A stretch of DNA of 64,000 nt from Coriaria nepalensis (GCA_027186245.1 CP114498.1:8301001-8365000); one strand, 5' to 3'. Positions 49,761 through 61,967 are shown, counted from the first letter of the stretch. Notes: generated by a model from the sequence alone, not told the origin. Program-made: numbers and translations.

Positions 49761-50035
49761 CTATGACCCAAAGAATGTGGGGTTGTCTTCTCCAGCCATA
49801 ATGACAACAATATGCTTAGGCTCTCTGTCAATCACATTACTACTCATGGCCACCATAGAAACCTTCATTTCTTCTTGAGACAGTGAAGAGTTATCAAAAG
49901 AAGGCTTCTTCTACTACAGCATAATAAGATGATCAATGCCATAGCAATGAACAAAAGCACTAGAGATAGGCTTCCAAAAAGGTAAGGTAAGGGAGATTTC
50001 CATAGCTCAAATTTTGAAGTGGGTAAAGACCTCAT
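49761..50035 (-). pseudogene. GLUTAMINE DUMPER-like, frameshifted
   Basis: ATG at 50035 opens MRSLPTSKFELWKSPLPYLF, then a membrane helix (about residues 18-42) ending LIILLCCS. The frame then fails: reading on gives a stop after about 57 codons. Shifting frame at about 49910 restores KPSFDNSSLSQEEMKV, then HIVVIMAGEDNPTFFGS and a stop at 49761-49763. The hallmark VIMAG box is intact. The 275-nt span is one base short of 92 codons, so one base appears to be missing near SRR-K. Everything else is normal, so it could be a young pseudogene or a sequence error. An intact GDU lies 5.7 kb to the right on the same strand. Confidence 0.8.
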
Positions 50036-51529
50036 TTTTATGGGCCTTTTTAGATGGAGCCTGATTGTGCAAAGGAATTGGGTTTGTATTTATTAGAGGT
50101 GGGTTTGCATTGATAGGAAGAAGATACTTTTTTGATGCCTATCTATATTCCCAATTCATTGCTTCATGATATTGAAATTGATTCGAATTGGGATGTCAAA
50201 TTGGCAAGTCATCAGGAATGATTATGTTGGTTTAGGTATTGGTGAATTGTGAATATGGAAGGAAGAAAAAAGCTTAGAAAATGATTTGTTAGATGTATGG
50301 AAGAAAGAATAAAGGATTTAAATGCTCAAACTAGTGTCTATAACTTAGACAGACCACAAGTATGACTAATTGTTCTACACTTTTTGAGCTTTGGAGAAGA
50401 CTTGTTTGACCATTGTTTGATGGTTGTATGGTCTTGTTAGAAACTCTAGCAAGCACTATATATGTTGAATAGGAAAAAAACAAAAAATATATGCAAGATT
50501 TGAAAAATGAATTGAAGGTGATTTTGAACATATTCTCTCCAAGACTCCCCTAATTAAGACGGAAGATCCCAAGAATATTTTCTAATAGAACATCTTTCAC
50601 AGTCCCTAGAGGTATTGATATTTATCCGGATTTTGTTTTCTCCCTATCAATTGACAAGGTCGAATAGTTTGATCAAATTTTTACTCACTTTGTCTAATGG
50701 AAAAAAGAACTGACAGAAAAAGATGCCACTAAAAAACTCAAGGGTGAGAGAAAAGATACACCCCTTCACTCGTTGTCAATTGAATGAAGTTTTAAGAGTA
50801 TATTACGTCACGGACTTGTAAACTTCAACAAGTTTTTGTTGTGCAAGTGAGATCTACATGATTGTCCAAAACATTTGCTACGGCCTGCATTTTGGTCCCC
50901 TTTCCTCTTTTACATGTCTGCCACTTGAATAAGTTGTGGCTTTTTCTTTCCTTCTCTTTACTTAAAAGCAACTCCAAATAGATATTTTGTGACACACCCA
51001 GTACAATAATAGATATTTATTATTAGGTATTAGCATCAAGTCGGATCGAGCTGACCCGTTGCGTGAGGATACTCAATATTTTTGGTCAGATAGGATAATC
51101 GGGTATCCGAGTATTTATATATATATATTATATAATTGACTAATTATATATATTAAATTAAAGGTGTATATGATTATGTATTTAGTATTTATGTAAAATT
51201 GTATGTTGTCAATTAAAATAAATATGTATGTAATTAATTATGATTGAAATTTGGGCAACATAATATTTAATTTATGTATAACTATCATTTACAAATTACC
51301 TACAAAATACAAATATATCACAATCACAAAATCATAACATCACAATCACAACAAGTTGTGAAGTTTATCAACAAATATCAACAAGTTAACCAAATTTATA
51401 GCAATCATACAAAGACTGCAAACAACCTCACGATTCTCTAAGCAACCGATTAGCTTGTCCGAACTATCTAACGTTTTCTCATAAAGGTACTCGAGCATTT
51501 CTAAAGTCATTGATGTCTTGTTTCGAAGA
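50036..51529. other. Spacer upstream of the broken GDU
   Basis: The proximal ~250 bp would be the promoter of the broken GDU copy. The rest is AT-rich, with a TA tract near 51115-51150. No gene seen. Confidence 0.5.
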
Positions 51530-52790
51530 TCCAACAAATTGGACAACACAAAATAAGATATTCATATTATCAGGATTGCTCCAATACCTATCGATTTTTT
51601 CTTACTTAAAGTCAATCACCCTATCAAGCACAAGAGTTTGTGTGTCTTGGGACGATTCCCTAATCATCTTATGAAGGGTTAATATTTACATACAATATTG
51701 ATGGAAGGTTGCATGATTGGTGGTAGATAACAACTCGGTTGCATCAAGAATATATCTCAAAGCTTTTAAATACATTTGTGCTATTTCTCAATCATCATCA
51801 CTCAGTATTGGAAATGTTTGCTCTTCCATCTGCAGCCTGAGTCAATAAAATAGATTCATAAGTACAAAACTTATATAACATAAAGTATAAGAAAAAATAG
51901 TAATGACATGAAACTTACTTCATAATTGCATTATGATATGGATACGCCTTCTGAAACATAATATAAGTCGAGTTCTACCTAGTTACAATGTCAAGCTACT
52001 TCTGCAGCCTGAGTCAATAAAATATATTCATAAGTACAAAATTTATATTATAGAAAGTAAAAGAAAAAATAGTAATGACAGGAAACTTACTTTATAATTG
52101 CATTACAATATTGGTACGCTTTTTGAAACATAATGTAAGTCGAGTTCCACCTATTTACAATGTCAGGCCACATCTTCTGGTCAAAATCGAGGCAGTCCCA
52201 TTCACAATATTTCTTGAATGCATTTTCTCATGCCGACGATGACCGGATGCACTTAATTGCACAAATCTTCTTAATAGAATCGTTTGACACTTGCAATCTC
52301 TCATGCACAATGATATTAATTATGTGGCAAGCACACCTATGAGAAGACAAAAATCATCGTTGCTAATCTATAAGCGTATATTGAAAGGACTGTTAAGATC
52401 TAAATGTATTCGAGCATTTACCTTAAGTGTATATGATTTCCGCCAAGTAACATCTTCTATTTCCGAGACTTTTTCTTCATGTCGAATATTGCTGCGTTAT
52501 TAGCTAAGGCATTGTCTATTGTCATACACCCAACACGATGAATACCCCACTCACGGATAATCTCAGCTAGTAAATTTCCGATAGTATTTCTTTTGTGATT
52601 ATCCACGATCTTGAAAGCAATCACCTTCTTCTAAACCTCCCAGCTACTATTAACGTAGTGAACAGTGACACACATATAGAACATATTGTGAACGGAAGTC
52701 CCTCTTCCGATGGTGAGAGAGATATATCCATAAAACTCTTGGAAAAACCCTCATTACTTCACAGACATTATCGTAAATAACTTCATCACT
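51530..52790 (-). mobile_element. hAT-superfamily transposase remnant
   Basis: Minus-strand pieces, in order from 52790: HNMFYMCVTVHYVNSSWEV, KVIAFKIVDNHKRNTIGNLL, GCMTIDNALANNAAI, KMLLGGNHIHLRC-like text, INIIVHERLQVSND, DIVNRWNSTYIMFQKAY, then near 51780 ATFHQYCMQILTLHKM-like and FKKEKIDRYWSNPDN-like text. These follow the catalytic core and C-terminus of plant hAT (RICESLEEPER/BED-type) transposases. Stops and frameshifts are frequent and no zinc finger N-terminus is seen. Terminal repeats were not found. Confidence 0.75.
51831..52173. repeat. 171-bp tandem duplication inside the hAT remnant
   Basis: Two adjacent units (about 51831-52001 and 52002-52173) each begin TGCAGCCTGAGTCAATAAAA and end near GAGTTC(T/C)ACCTA. 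They differ at about 10-15 positions and one indel. The unit repeats part of the RWNSTYIMFQKAY-coding segment. Confidence 0.85.
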
Positions 52791-55757
52791 TTATGTGTAA
52801 TCGTGAACTGTGATGACACCTCTACATGTAAATCAATAATCTTTAATAGTCTAATGAAGCTTAGGTGCTCTACTTAGTAAAAGGTCTTTTCCGACTCAAT
52901 AATCTACCGTAAATTTAAAATAGAAAACTCAATAAGAAATTATTTGAAAAATTATTAGTTAAAATTAAATTAAATTTTAAAAAATATTTATAAAGAAATT
53001 AATATGAATACTCTTAATTAAGAATTTGTAAAATTCGGTAAATAAATTAAATAATATATTAAATTATTATTGAAAATTAAATAATTAAGTTATATTTTTT
53101 AAGCTCTTCCTTAAATTTTCGTAGATGAAATTGAAGTTTGTAAATTTAAACTAAATTTTAAGCTTAAATTAACCCTTAATCCTAACATTATTTTATATAT
53201 AAAGGAATAAATCTCCTTTTACTTGCTCTTTGCATTCATTCAGCGCTATTATACCATCTAATCAAAATTCTTATTATCTCCATCGTCAAAATTATGAGAA
53301 ATTATGAGGTAAATGGTGTTTACAGTAAATTAATTCATATTAATTATATATTATCAAATTATATTTATATTAATTTTATATATATTTAAAAGGAGTGGTC
53401 GAAAAATTCGCAATGTCATATTCATCATATTCACAATATCACAAAATAGAGTTTACTTTGAGGTCCTGTTAATCATGGCGCCACAGAGAAATTCTCCGTA
53501 GCTAGACTTGGGGTTAGTTTATTAGTCAATTCACTTGCACAGTTGATATCTTCATTATTATTGGTCAACAAGTTTGCTAATAGAGGACTCCTTTAGTGCA
53601 ATTCCCAATCCCTAAAAAAGCAATTGCTTGCTTGTTTCAAACAAAATTATCTGGAACAAAAGTAATCCTAAACTCACAATCAAAAGAATCTAATACGTGC
53701 AGTTAAGCTTCTCGAAGGTTATTCTTGATAACATGAGGCGGATCAATTAGATTTCACAAGTTTGCCTATACATGGCTCAGTAATTTCGCTTACTGCTACC
53801 AATTTTTTGATCATTTTCTTCTGGGGAACTTCTATGGTTCTGAAACCTGCGAGTTCAAGTGATTGATGTCAAACCATAATCTCATAGGAAAAAAAATAGT
53901 AATAAAAAAGCCGAATATAAGAAAAACTCGATCGTTCTATGAATTATTTAAAATTCGAATTATTTTACCGAATAATATTTATATATATTGAACTCGTATT
54001 TATATTAAATTGATTAATTTTTATTATATATAAGTCAATTAATATACAGCAATTTATTTATTTGTTTAATTTATTCTTCCTAAGCCATCGTGTTGGTTTC
54101 TTTCATAAGAGACTTCCTACACCTTTTTTTTTTTTTTTTTTTTATTCCTTTAATTTGAAATTGGAGAAGTGGAGTGTTTTGCAATGTGAAAGGGACCCAC
54201 GATCCTGTCTCAACTGTTCTACCGATTGAATTTTTAAAATATTTTAATTAAAAAATAATATTATTATTATAATCTATGTTTTAAGAGTTTGTCTTTTGCT
54301 TTATGGCTTGTGTAATACATACACATATGCTCCATGTAGAACTGGACATGCACAGATGTGTCATTTTTTAGATCCTTATTACAACCATGGTGGACAGTTC
54401 TTACTTCTTATCTAGATAGGTCTAACTAAGGCCAAAAGGTTTAATTTATAGGGACAAATTTTAGGATAGATGATTATGTTTAGGACAAATTTTTGAAATC
54501 GAAATATGAGCCCCACATGAGACGATGTGTTTCATTAACGTATCATTACTTCAACTTCACATTTTTACTTCGTCTTCTTCTTCTTCTCCCTCTTTTCTCT
54601 CATATGATAAAGAAACTTAGAAAACTATGATTATGGACTACGAATAGAACATATGTACCACCCTTTGTTTATTGACATCACAGTGCAATTTTGGGACCTG
54701 AAACAGTGTGTTGGTGTATAAGGTATTAAGGATCAAATGAAGCATTACAATGACAAACAAAGGTTATAAACAGTACAACGATAGTTTTTATGAATATTTT
54801 GTTTCTATTTTCACTAGCGAATGAAATAAAATCGATAAAGATAGATTTTATTTATGACCACCATTATACAAAAAGTAAATAAACGAAGTGACAAAATAGT
54901 AGCAAGAAAATGTTGATATATTATGTTTTATATCTTCAAACATGCATCGTAAATGCATCGTAAATGACTTCACTACAACATGTTGATATATTTTTCGGAT
55001 TTTCTATATTTTTAGAAGGTGACATCTTATCTTTAGCTACAACATCATTAATCGTAAGTTAAATTTCATGATTTAAGAGTCTATTTTTATGTTTTAATAT
55101 TTTCATAAGTTTAGGAGTATTTTCTTAATTTATTTTATTTTGAAGTTTAGGGTTTCTTTCTTTTGATATTAGTATAAATTTTGTAGTCTATTTTAGTAGC
55201 TTTGAATAAATCAAAATTTGAAATTTCTTTATATGTCCGGTATTTATCACGTCTGTTCGAACGTAATCTAATAAACATCTGTTCATATATTTACGAACAA
55301 GATCTTTTCCTTTTTCTTGCATCACAACCTAATGAATCTGTCCATATATGAATCTTATCCACAAGCTATGCCATCAAGTTAATAAGTCGCTTCCTAATCA
55401 GATTCAAATTGAAGGGTTTTTTTCTTACCCTTAAAAGGTTATTTCAATAGTATGATCATCATTCATTATGAATGCATAAGAGTAAAGTTTACATACCCAA
55501 AATAATAATAATAATAATCAAAATAAATATATAAACAAAAATGAATGCATTTAATTAACCAACAAATAAATACTTCTTGTACACTTGGTTAATTTGAAAT
55601 GACGATAAATATAACATTTTCCTCTAATAGATATTCAAACCCAGAAAAACATTAAACTATCTAACAGGAAAAAAAAAAAGGAGGCCTCGAATGAAATATA
55701 TATATCACAGAAGTAAAGAAAGAGATGATTCTTAAGACTTGTAAACTAGTTAGCTAG
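52791..55757. other. AT-rich spacer
   Basis: About 3 kb with no supported gene. T20 run at about 54127-54143; ATA microsatellite at 55504-55520; short direct repeat ATGCATCGTAA near 54943-54965. The right end contains the GDU 3' UTR. Confidence 0.55.
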
Positions 55758-56120
55758 CTATGCAGCGTTGTGATCACGTGTCCGGTCAGGCTGCGCAAGC
55801 GAATATGACACCTTAGAGGAGACGGGCTTGGCCAAGTAAGTAGGATTCTCATCTCCAGCCATTATGACAACAATTTTGGGCTCATTGAGATCAGAATCAG
55901 CCTCAACATTCACTTGCTTAGCTGGTTTTTCTTCGGCATCATCAAGCTCCGATCCGGCAGAAGGCTTGAGATACGAGCAAGACAAGAACACTAATGCAAT
56001 AGCAATTAGTCCTAACATGAGAGCTAGGCCACTGAAGAGGTAAGGAATTGGAGATTTCCAGTTCCCAAATCCTGAATCCACCGTGCCTATTGTGGAGTTG
56101 TTGTTCATTGTAGGTCTCAT
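55758..56120 (-). CDS. GLUTAMINE DUMPER (GDU) protein
   Basis: Intronless gene of 120 aa, as in the GDU family. The N-terminus is Asn/Ser/Thr-rich, followed by WKSPIPYLF and one membrane helix at about residues 27-49. The conserved cytosolic VIMAG motif is at 85-89 (KIVVIMAGDENPTYLAKP). GDU proteins sit at the plasma membrane and, with the LOG2 ubiquitin ligase, alter amino-acid export in Arabidopsis; overexpression causes glutamine secretion. A TATA box (56169-56176) lies about 50 bp upstream of the ATG, giving a short leader. It is the intact relative of the broken copy at 49761-50035. Which Arabidopsis GDU is orthologous cannot be told from this length. Confidence 0.92.
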   Translation of the reverse strand: MRPTMNNNSTIGTVDSGFGNWKSPIPYLFSGLALMLGLIAIALVFLSCSYLKPSAGSELDDAEEKPAKQVNVEADSDLNEPKIVVIMAGDENPTYLAKPVSSKVSYSLAQPDRTRDHNAA

Positions 56121-56168
56121 TTTCCTTCTTCTCTCTTTTGAAAATGTTATCTTAGTTGTTAGTGTTGG

Positions 56169-56176
56169 TATTTATA
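56169..56176 (-). promoter_or_regulatory. TATA box of GDU
   Basis: On the minus strand the sequence reads CTATAAATACC, a near-consensus TATA box, 49-56 bp upstream of the GDU start codon. Confidence 0.7.
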
Positions 56177-56736
56177 GGAGAAAGTTAAAGTTCTATAATC
56201 CAAGTTGTTTTTACTCATTTGCCCCTCTAATTGGTTACAAAATTTATAACCCTTTTTGGTACATCATATAGTAATATATATAGTTGTGGCAAAAGGGTAG
56301 TTCAGTCACACAAATAGACATAGCTATGGCAAATGATTTTGTAATGCATAACAGCATAAGGTACTGTTTGTGGGAATTTAGTAAGATATATATATATATA
56401 CAAAAAGTATTCATGTCTAAGTGATGAAGCAACCAACAGAGAAAAGAAAGTGAATAAGAATTTGCTCCCTTTTTTTTTTAGGGCTTTAGATTTTTCCCAG
56501 ATTAGGACCCACTAAGCGTGTCCAAACAGCACAAGTATTCTTTACTTTTGGGTCATTTTCTTTGTTTCTTGCTTTTAATTACATATATATATATATATAT
56601 AGGATCATTAATTGTAGTAATTAGTTGTTACTTAGTTGGTACATAAATAAGGAAAGGAGCTAAGGAAGAAGGGGATTGTCAAACCGATTAGGGTTTTTGA
56701 GGGCCACGAAGAATAATTGAAGATAATGATCTTTTA

Positions 56737-57130
56737 TGTCACGACCCAAAACCCAATGTGACTGGTGCATGACCCATCGAGTCAACCCATATGATTAAAC
56801 AAGCTTCTGAATGAATTACCTGTGTTCTTAATAATATTTGTATAACCGAAAGCTAGTTTATTTATACTATATACTTCCAACTATTTATAATGGGTGGTTC
56901 GATACAAAGCTGATTATCATATGACCATAACTTCATTGGTATTCATCTAATTACTGCGATCTTAACAAGATCGGCCTTCATTCCTAACAAGAACTTCAAA
57001 ATTCTACCCTCCCTTCGCAGATCGTGCAAATGAGAAGGGTATATCCGTTGAAATAGTTGGATCACTTGAGTGAGTTGATTAAATGAAATAGTCTGAACAA
57101 TTCAGTGACTGAGAGAGAAAAAGTGGAATC
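56737..57130 (+). mobile_element. Possible Ty3-type LTR fragment
   Basis: TGTCACGACCCAAAACCC at 56737 matches the usual opening of many plant LTRs (TGTCACGACCC), and the next ~390 bp are LTR-like. No second copy, primer site or internal domain is seen, so a solo or truncated LTR is the best reading. Confidence 0.35.
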
Positions 57131-57443
57131 CAAACCCCTTTCACTTTGCCCCACTAATCAGGCCCTTCATTGTCTGTTATTTAATACAGAAATTACAGTG
57201 CTTCCTTACATGTTAAGAACAATTGCAAAAAAGCAGATACACTGTTAGAGCAAAGTTATAATTATTTATATATACAACAAAATAGCAGTAGCATGAAGTC
57301 AATGCAACAAATTGCAAGGCATATATCTCATAATTAGCGTAGGCCAATTAGAATGTGGAAAGATTAAGCAAAAGAAAAAAAAATTAACGTGAGCAAATTA
57401 ATACTACAAAGTACAAACCAAATATGGAGGTGCATGAATTGAA

Positions 57444-59031
57444 CTAAAATGATGGGACAATGCCATATCCAGTTTCTGCCATAAACGTGGCGGAGAACGC
57501 CTGGTCCACTTCGACGTCTTTGGCATCGGTCCGTTTAGCAAACCGACCCTTAATTCTGGGCCGGGTTTCCGCATAGGCCTTTCGAGAAGCATACCGGATT
57601 GTCTTCTCGAACTTCCTTGTCTTCTTCTTGTCTCTGTATCTCTGAACCCTTGCCACCCTGTCCATGGGAGTCAACTGGGTTGGAGCTTGAACAGGAGTGC
57701 CGGAAAAAAGGTCAATAGTCCCTTTCGGAGGTCTCGTGTGAGAGACCGAGATGTCACTCATTGCCGATTCTGGCACGACTCCAACATCTGCGGATGGGAT
57801 GGAGACCTGATTATAAAACAGTTATCACACATTATCAGACAGTACGTAAAAACAACATAAATTTGAATGAAATATCTCAACTTATGTCACATTAATTGTA
57901 ACTCGTACTTGCTAGTAAAGTAGCAAGTAAAGGGTGAGGAAAATGGAAAAAGCGTAGACACTTTATGCAATAAGATTAAATTCTTTATAAAGTAGCAAGG
58001 TAAAGGGAAAAAGAAGAGGAACAGATAAACATCAAAAAGTGCCATAAAAGTGCACAAAATAATATCAAAAGATACATACCGTGTTGATTTCTATTGGTCA
58101 TTGTACAATGTATATTGTCTGTAACAATGCTATGTCCGAATATTCACTTATCAGGCTTAGAAACTTGACCGACTTGAACACAAACCAGAACGTCATATCC
58201 AAAAGGCCCACTTGATGAATTAATAGAGTACTAGATTAAGAGAAAGCTTACACTGTGACTAATGAAGCCATTGAAATGAAAGCCGTGCTTAGACGTATCG
58301 TCACAATTTAACCCCAACTGGAAACTCTGGTCATGGTGGTGTTGATGTTGTAGCTGCTGCTGCTGCTGCTGAATCGGAACTACACGATCCCCTCCGTAAT
58401 TCTTGCCCGAAACACATGAACTATTCATGTACTGTTGCGGTTGCTGATTATGATGATGATCGGTACTAAACTGATCCGAACAATTCGAGTTATTGTTGTA
58501 CTCGACAAGGTCCAAATACTCATCCACTTCCCTTCCAAACAAGAACCCATTACCCTGCAAGTTCATGTTACTATTGTTATTATTGTTAGTCCCATTATTA
58601 TTCAAAAGCAACCAAGAAGCCGCCTCGTCTTCGTCCTCTTCATCCACTTGTTCCTCTCCGGCCAGGAATACATCTTCAGTGTCGGGTTCAGTGCCGTAAT
58701 TAACAAAGCCGGAGAGGGGCAGAATTGGAACGCGCTGGTGGCGACGGGCCAGGGGGTTGGCCGAGTGGATTTCGGCATCGCAGGCTGTGCAGAGGGAGGC
58801 CGAGTCAGCCTTGCAGACAAAAGCTGCTGGGGCCCGCTCGCAGGCCTCGCAGACCCAGACACGGTCGTGGCGGCGGGCCAGGGGATTGGCAGAGTGGATG
58901 CGGGCGTCACAGGCCCGGCAGAGGTAGGCCGAGTCGGCCCGGCAGTAGACCGCGCAGGCGGCTGACCGGCATGTGTCGCAGACTCTCGCCCAGCTGTTGT
59001 GGACCCCGCCTTCTGTTTCTGTTTTCAGCAT
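57444..59031 (-). CDS. CONSTANS-like (group Ia) B-box/CCT transcription factor
   Basis: Two exons, 59031-58252 and 57806-57444, 380 aa; Arabidopsis CO is 373. Two complete B-boxes: first C18, C21, C30, D33, C38, C41, H46, H55; second C61, C64, C73, C81, C84, H89, H98. The middle is Asn/Gln/His-rich with a Gln run. Exon 2 carries the CCT domain at about residues 309-352 ([20 protein letters not shown] ... [11 protein letters not shown]) and the C-terminal COP1-binding VP motif GYGIVPSF. The intron between B-box and CCT exons is normal for the group. CO-group proteins link day length to FT transcription via NF-Y; COL1/COL2 are less clearly floral. I cannot separate CO from COL1/2 function here. 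Exon 1 is strikingly GC-rich on the B-box part. No breaks. Confidence 0.92.
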
Positions 59032-60400
59032 CTCGCTCTGTTCTCCGCTCTATGTTTCTCTCTTGCTTTCTCTGTCTTTCTATGAACTAAGTTTGTTAGT
59101 AGCAAGCAGAGTGGGAGTGGAGGGAGGGAAGGGGAAGGAGAAGGACAAGGAGAAGGAGGGAGAGAATCTAAGAGGAAAACGTGGAGGAAAATTAGTGGGT
59201 AAGGAAAGTAATTGCGTTATCTAGTGGTTGGCTCTTGGCTGAGGTTCCTTTGAGGTGCGGGGTCCATAGAGTACATGGTGGGCCCGGCGTTCCCAGGGTG
59301 GGGTCGGTTGGTACTCGTGTAACATGAAACCATATGAGAGAGCAATTGCTTTTGCCTTCTGGTTGAGGGGGAAGGGAGAGGGAGAGGGAGAGGGAGAGAG
59401 AAACTTTTGTATCAGTGTTGGAGGGATTCTGTTAAACATTTTGGAGGATCAAATTATAAGATTAAGAGATGATTACATTTCTAATAATGAGTTTGTAATG
59501 AGGAATTTGCTTGTGGGTCAACCGGTCAATTAAGGTGGGAAGAAGTGACATTTTAGTGTATGTGGAGAGAACTTAGTAATTGAGTCACATCATTATCATC
59601 TTAGTAAGAGTATCTATATCATTTTTCAATGTTTCCTGAACTATACCGTACACTATTGTCAGAATCTAGAATCTCTAAACTATCATAATACACCTCTAAT
59701 TTGGTTTTTCTATCCCCTCCTATATTGTAAGGTAAAGAGACATTAATCTAACTATTATTTATTGATTATAAAGTCAGGTAAAGATTGCAAATTGAAAACC
59801 TTTTAGAATCATGGATTGGGCCCCACTATCATATGTCTCCAGCTAGGTTGCACGTGACATTTCACATACTATTTTCAATCGCAGGTACACTCGATCACGT
59901 GGCAACACGAACAACTTCTCTCTCCCCCAAGGGACAACTGTGATTGCTGACTTGTACCACTTTCACTTTCTGTCCTCATCGAAATCAGTGCTAACGTGGG
60001 ACCAATTACCGCCCTTCGCCTGAGCGAGAGAGTTGATGACTCGGACAAGTTGTAGGAAGAAAATCCTCCGACCAGTACAGCACTGACACATAAACAACGA
60101 TGTAGATTAGGATTCACCTCAACCACAAGAAGCTGTTTGAACACTGGTCGGCTAGTCCGCGAGAGTGAAGTGCCCCCCCCTCTATTGATAGTAGGAGGTA
60201 GCCTTAAAAGCACGTTTTAATCCTACTTCTTCAACTTACAAGAAAGGTATGTCGGGATTACCGTGGAGTCTCCTCCAATAATAAAGTTAATATGGATCAT
60301 TTTTAGGGTAGTTTTCGTAAAGTATTAAATTGCTAAAAGTTGCCTTATCTCTATTGAAAAATATATGCATGCCTATATAGGCTTTTCCTCTATGAAACCC
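59032..60400. other. COL promoter and retroelement-rich flank
   Basis: The first ~300 bp are GA-rich leader sequence of the minus-strand COL gene (many AAGGAG units). A minus-strand frame at 59875-60213 looks spurious. Sequence near 60100-60200, with a C8 run at 60173-60180, may be LTR-derived, but I cannot prove it. Confidence 0.45.
59370..59400. repeat. (GGGAGA)n microsatellite in COL upstream region
   Basis: Five or so GGGAGA units about 340 bp upstream of the COL start codon, read directly. GA/CT tracts in plant promoters can bind BPC-type factors; relevance here is unknown. Confidence 0.85.
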
Positions 60401-61390
60401 ACTCCACACGTCCACCAAGAAATGTCGAGATCATGGGTAATGCCCCGTAACATGGGGTCCGACTCCCCGTATCCGAATTCTTCTTTTTGGGCCAATGATC
60501 CGGCCCGAAACATTGTATGTCATATGGTATAATAATTCATTAAGCCATCATACCTTAAATTTGGGTTTGGGTCTATAATCATCACCATTAATACGGCCAA
60601 AAATACATTCACCAACAGCGGACCCCTAACACGGGTTGAAGAAGCTTCAACTCGAGTCACATGTTGCTTCAGTCATGAGAGTTCATTTGATTTTTCCCGC
60701 GAGAACTCATTAAATTTCACCGCTTGATTTAGGGAGCTTCATAATAGTACTCGCTCTTCATCTATTGGTTGGGCCTTAATATTGCAGTAAGAGGCCAACC
60801 TTTGCTTTGTGCACGGTGACTTTCATCCTTCAACAGACCTTTTTTTCAAAAAAAATCTTCTTCCTTGCACTAATGAGCTCGTTCTCTGCTAGTGGAGGCT
60901 CCACTTTTGCTTTGGTCACTCTCTCTTCATCAAGTTTATGCTTTCGTAGGTGAGATTTATTCTTTCTATTTTCCTTCTTGCCTACTGCATGTGCGTGAGC
61001 CTCTTACCCTTTTCTCTCGGTTTTTGGTTGAATTTGCTGCGCTTACCCACAAAACTAAAAGGTTTCCCCTTTTTCTTTTTGTCTTCTTCCTCCCCCTTGG
61101 TTATTTTGGCGGCTTCATTTTCTCTGCTTCACGCCTACTACAAAGACTTTATTCCTTTCGGTTTGAGTTTTTTTTTAATTACCGCCGCACTTTCTCTTGG
61201 CATTCGTTCATCCGTGAAGGCTTCGTCTCCTTTCCTCCACTTTGGATCTTGCAAGTGAAGGTTCTACCTTTTCATTTGTATGGAAGCTTCATTTATTCCT
61301 TTGTCTGCTTGGTGTGTGTGGGTTTTGCTGTTGGAGTTCGTGTTCCTCGTTGTACCTTGAGCCATCGTCGCTTCCTTGTAGTGTTCGACA
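60401..61390. other. Retroelement leader-like sequence
   Basis: GC-mixed, moderately complex sequence without a supported gene. GCCCCGTAACATGGGGTCC at about 60441 and overlapping plus-strand frames at 60892-61401 (Phe/Leu-rich) look like decayed LTR/leader DNA upstream of the next element. Confidence 0.4.
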
Positions 61391-61967
61391 ATGGGGCGTA
61401 AGTCCGGGAAACCCAAAGCCTCAAAAGACCCTCCCTTTCGGGGTGTTATATCCGCACAATTTGAAGACGTTGGTTCTAGGCTCACCGATGCTAAGCTCAT
61501 ATCTAACCATCATGTTCCCAGCTCCGTGCATTTGCGCTTCCCTGCATCTGACGACAAGCTTAGCCATGTCTGGGTGGCCAACAATGTTGAAATAGCATTT
61601 GTACCAACGGTTGTTTAGTATAGGGTTACGTCTTCCTATACATCCTTATGTCCACGGTGCCTTGGCTCGTTTGCAGATTGCTCCCGGGAAGTTGGCCCTT
61701 AATACATGGCGTTCTATCCTGTCTCGTTACGTATTATGGAGGCAATTTACGAATGAGGACCTGCATCCTTCTTTTGTTACCAAGGTTTTTTCTACTAGCC
61801 TTGACACTAAGTGTGGTGGTACTACTTGTCTCCCCGTCACGGGAAATTCTTGGCTTGTTATCCACCTCGAACAAATTCTGGAAAGAGAAAGAGAAATGGT
61901 TTGTGGCTACCGGTACTTAGAAGGCCCCATCTTCCGAGTTTATGGGAGTCGTTCGTACCTCCTTTAG
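61391..61967 (+). mobile_element. Gypsy-type element N-terminal (gag-like) ORF remnant
   Basis: MGRKSGKPKASKDPPFRG starts an ORF that breaks at 61616; a second frame carries IGLRLPIHPYVHGALARLQI, APGKLALNTWRSILSRYVLW and further text to about 61900. The GLRLP-hP-h...L...L...APxQLxPNxWR pattern is that of the plant 'putative gypsy type transposon' domain (PF04195-like) at the start of many retroelement polyproteins. At least one frameshift; no protease or RT follows on this strand. Confidence 0.5.

Larger units (their letters stand above)
56121..57443. other. Spacer between GDU and CONSTANS-like gene
   Basis: Holds the GDU promoter, TA tracts (56385-56400, 56583-56600) and the COL 3' flank. 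A candidate LTR fragment is listed separately. No other gene is seen. Confidence 0.5.

Noticed and set aside
58435..59224. Plus-strand ORFs opposite the COL gene
   Set aside because: Gly/Arg/Pro-rich shadows of GC-rich B-box coding sequence on the other strand.
60892..61595. Plus-strand ORFs rich in Phe/Leu near the gag-like remnant
   Set aside because: No domain match; likely decayed retroelement leader. Only the GRKSGKPKASKD frame and its continuation look protein-derived.
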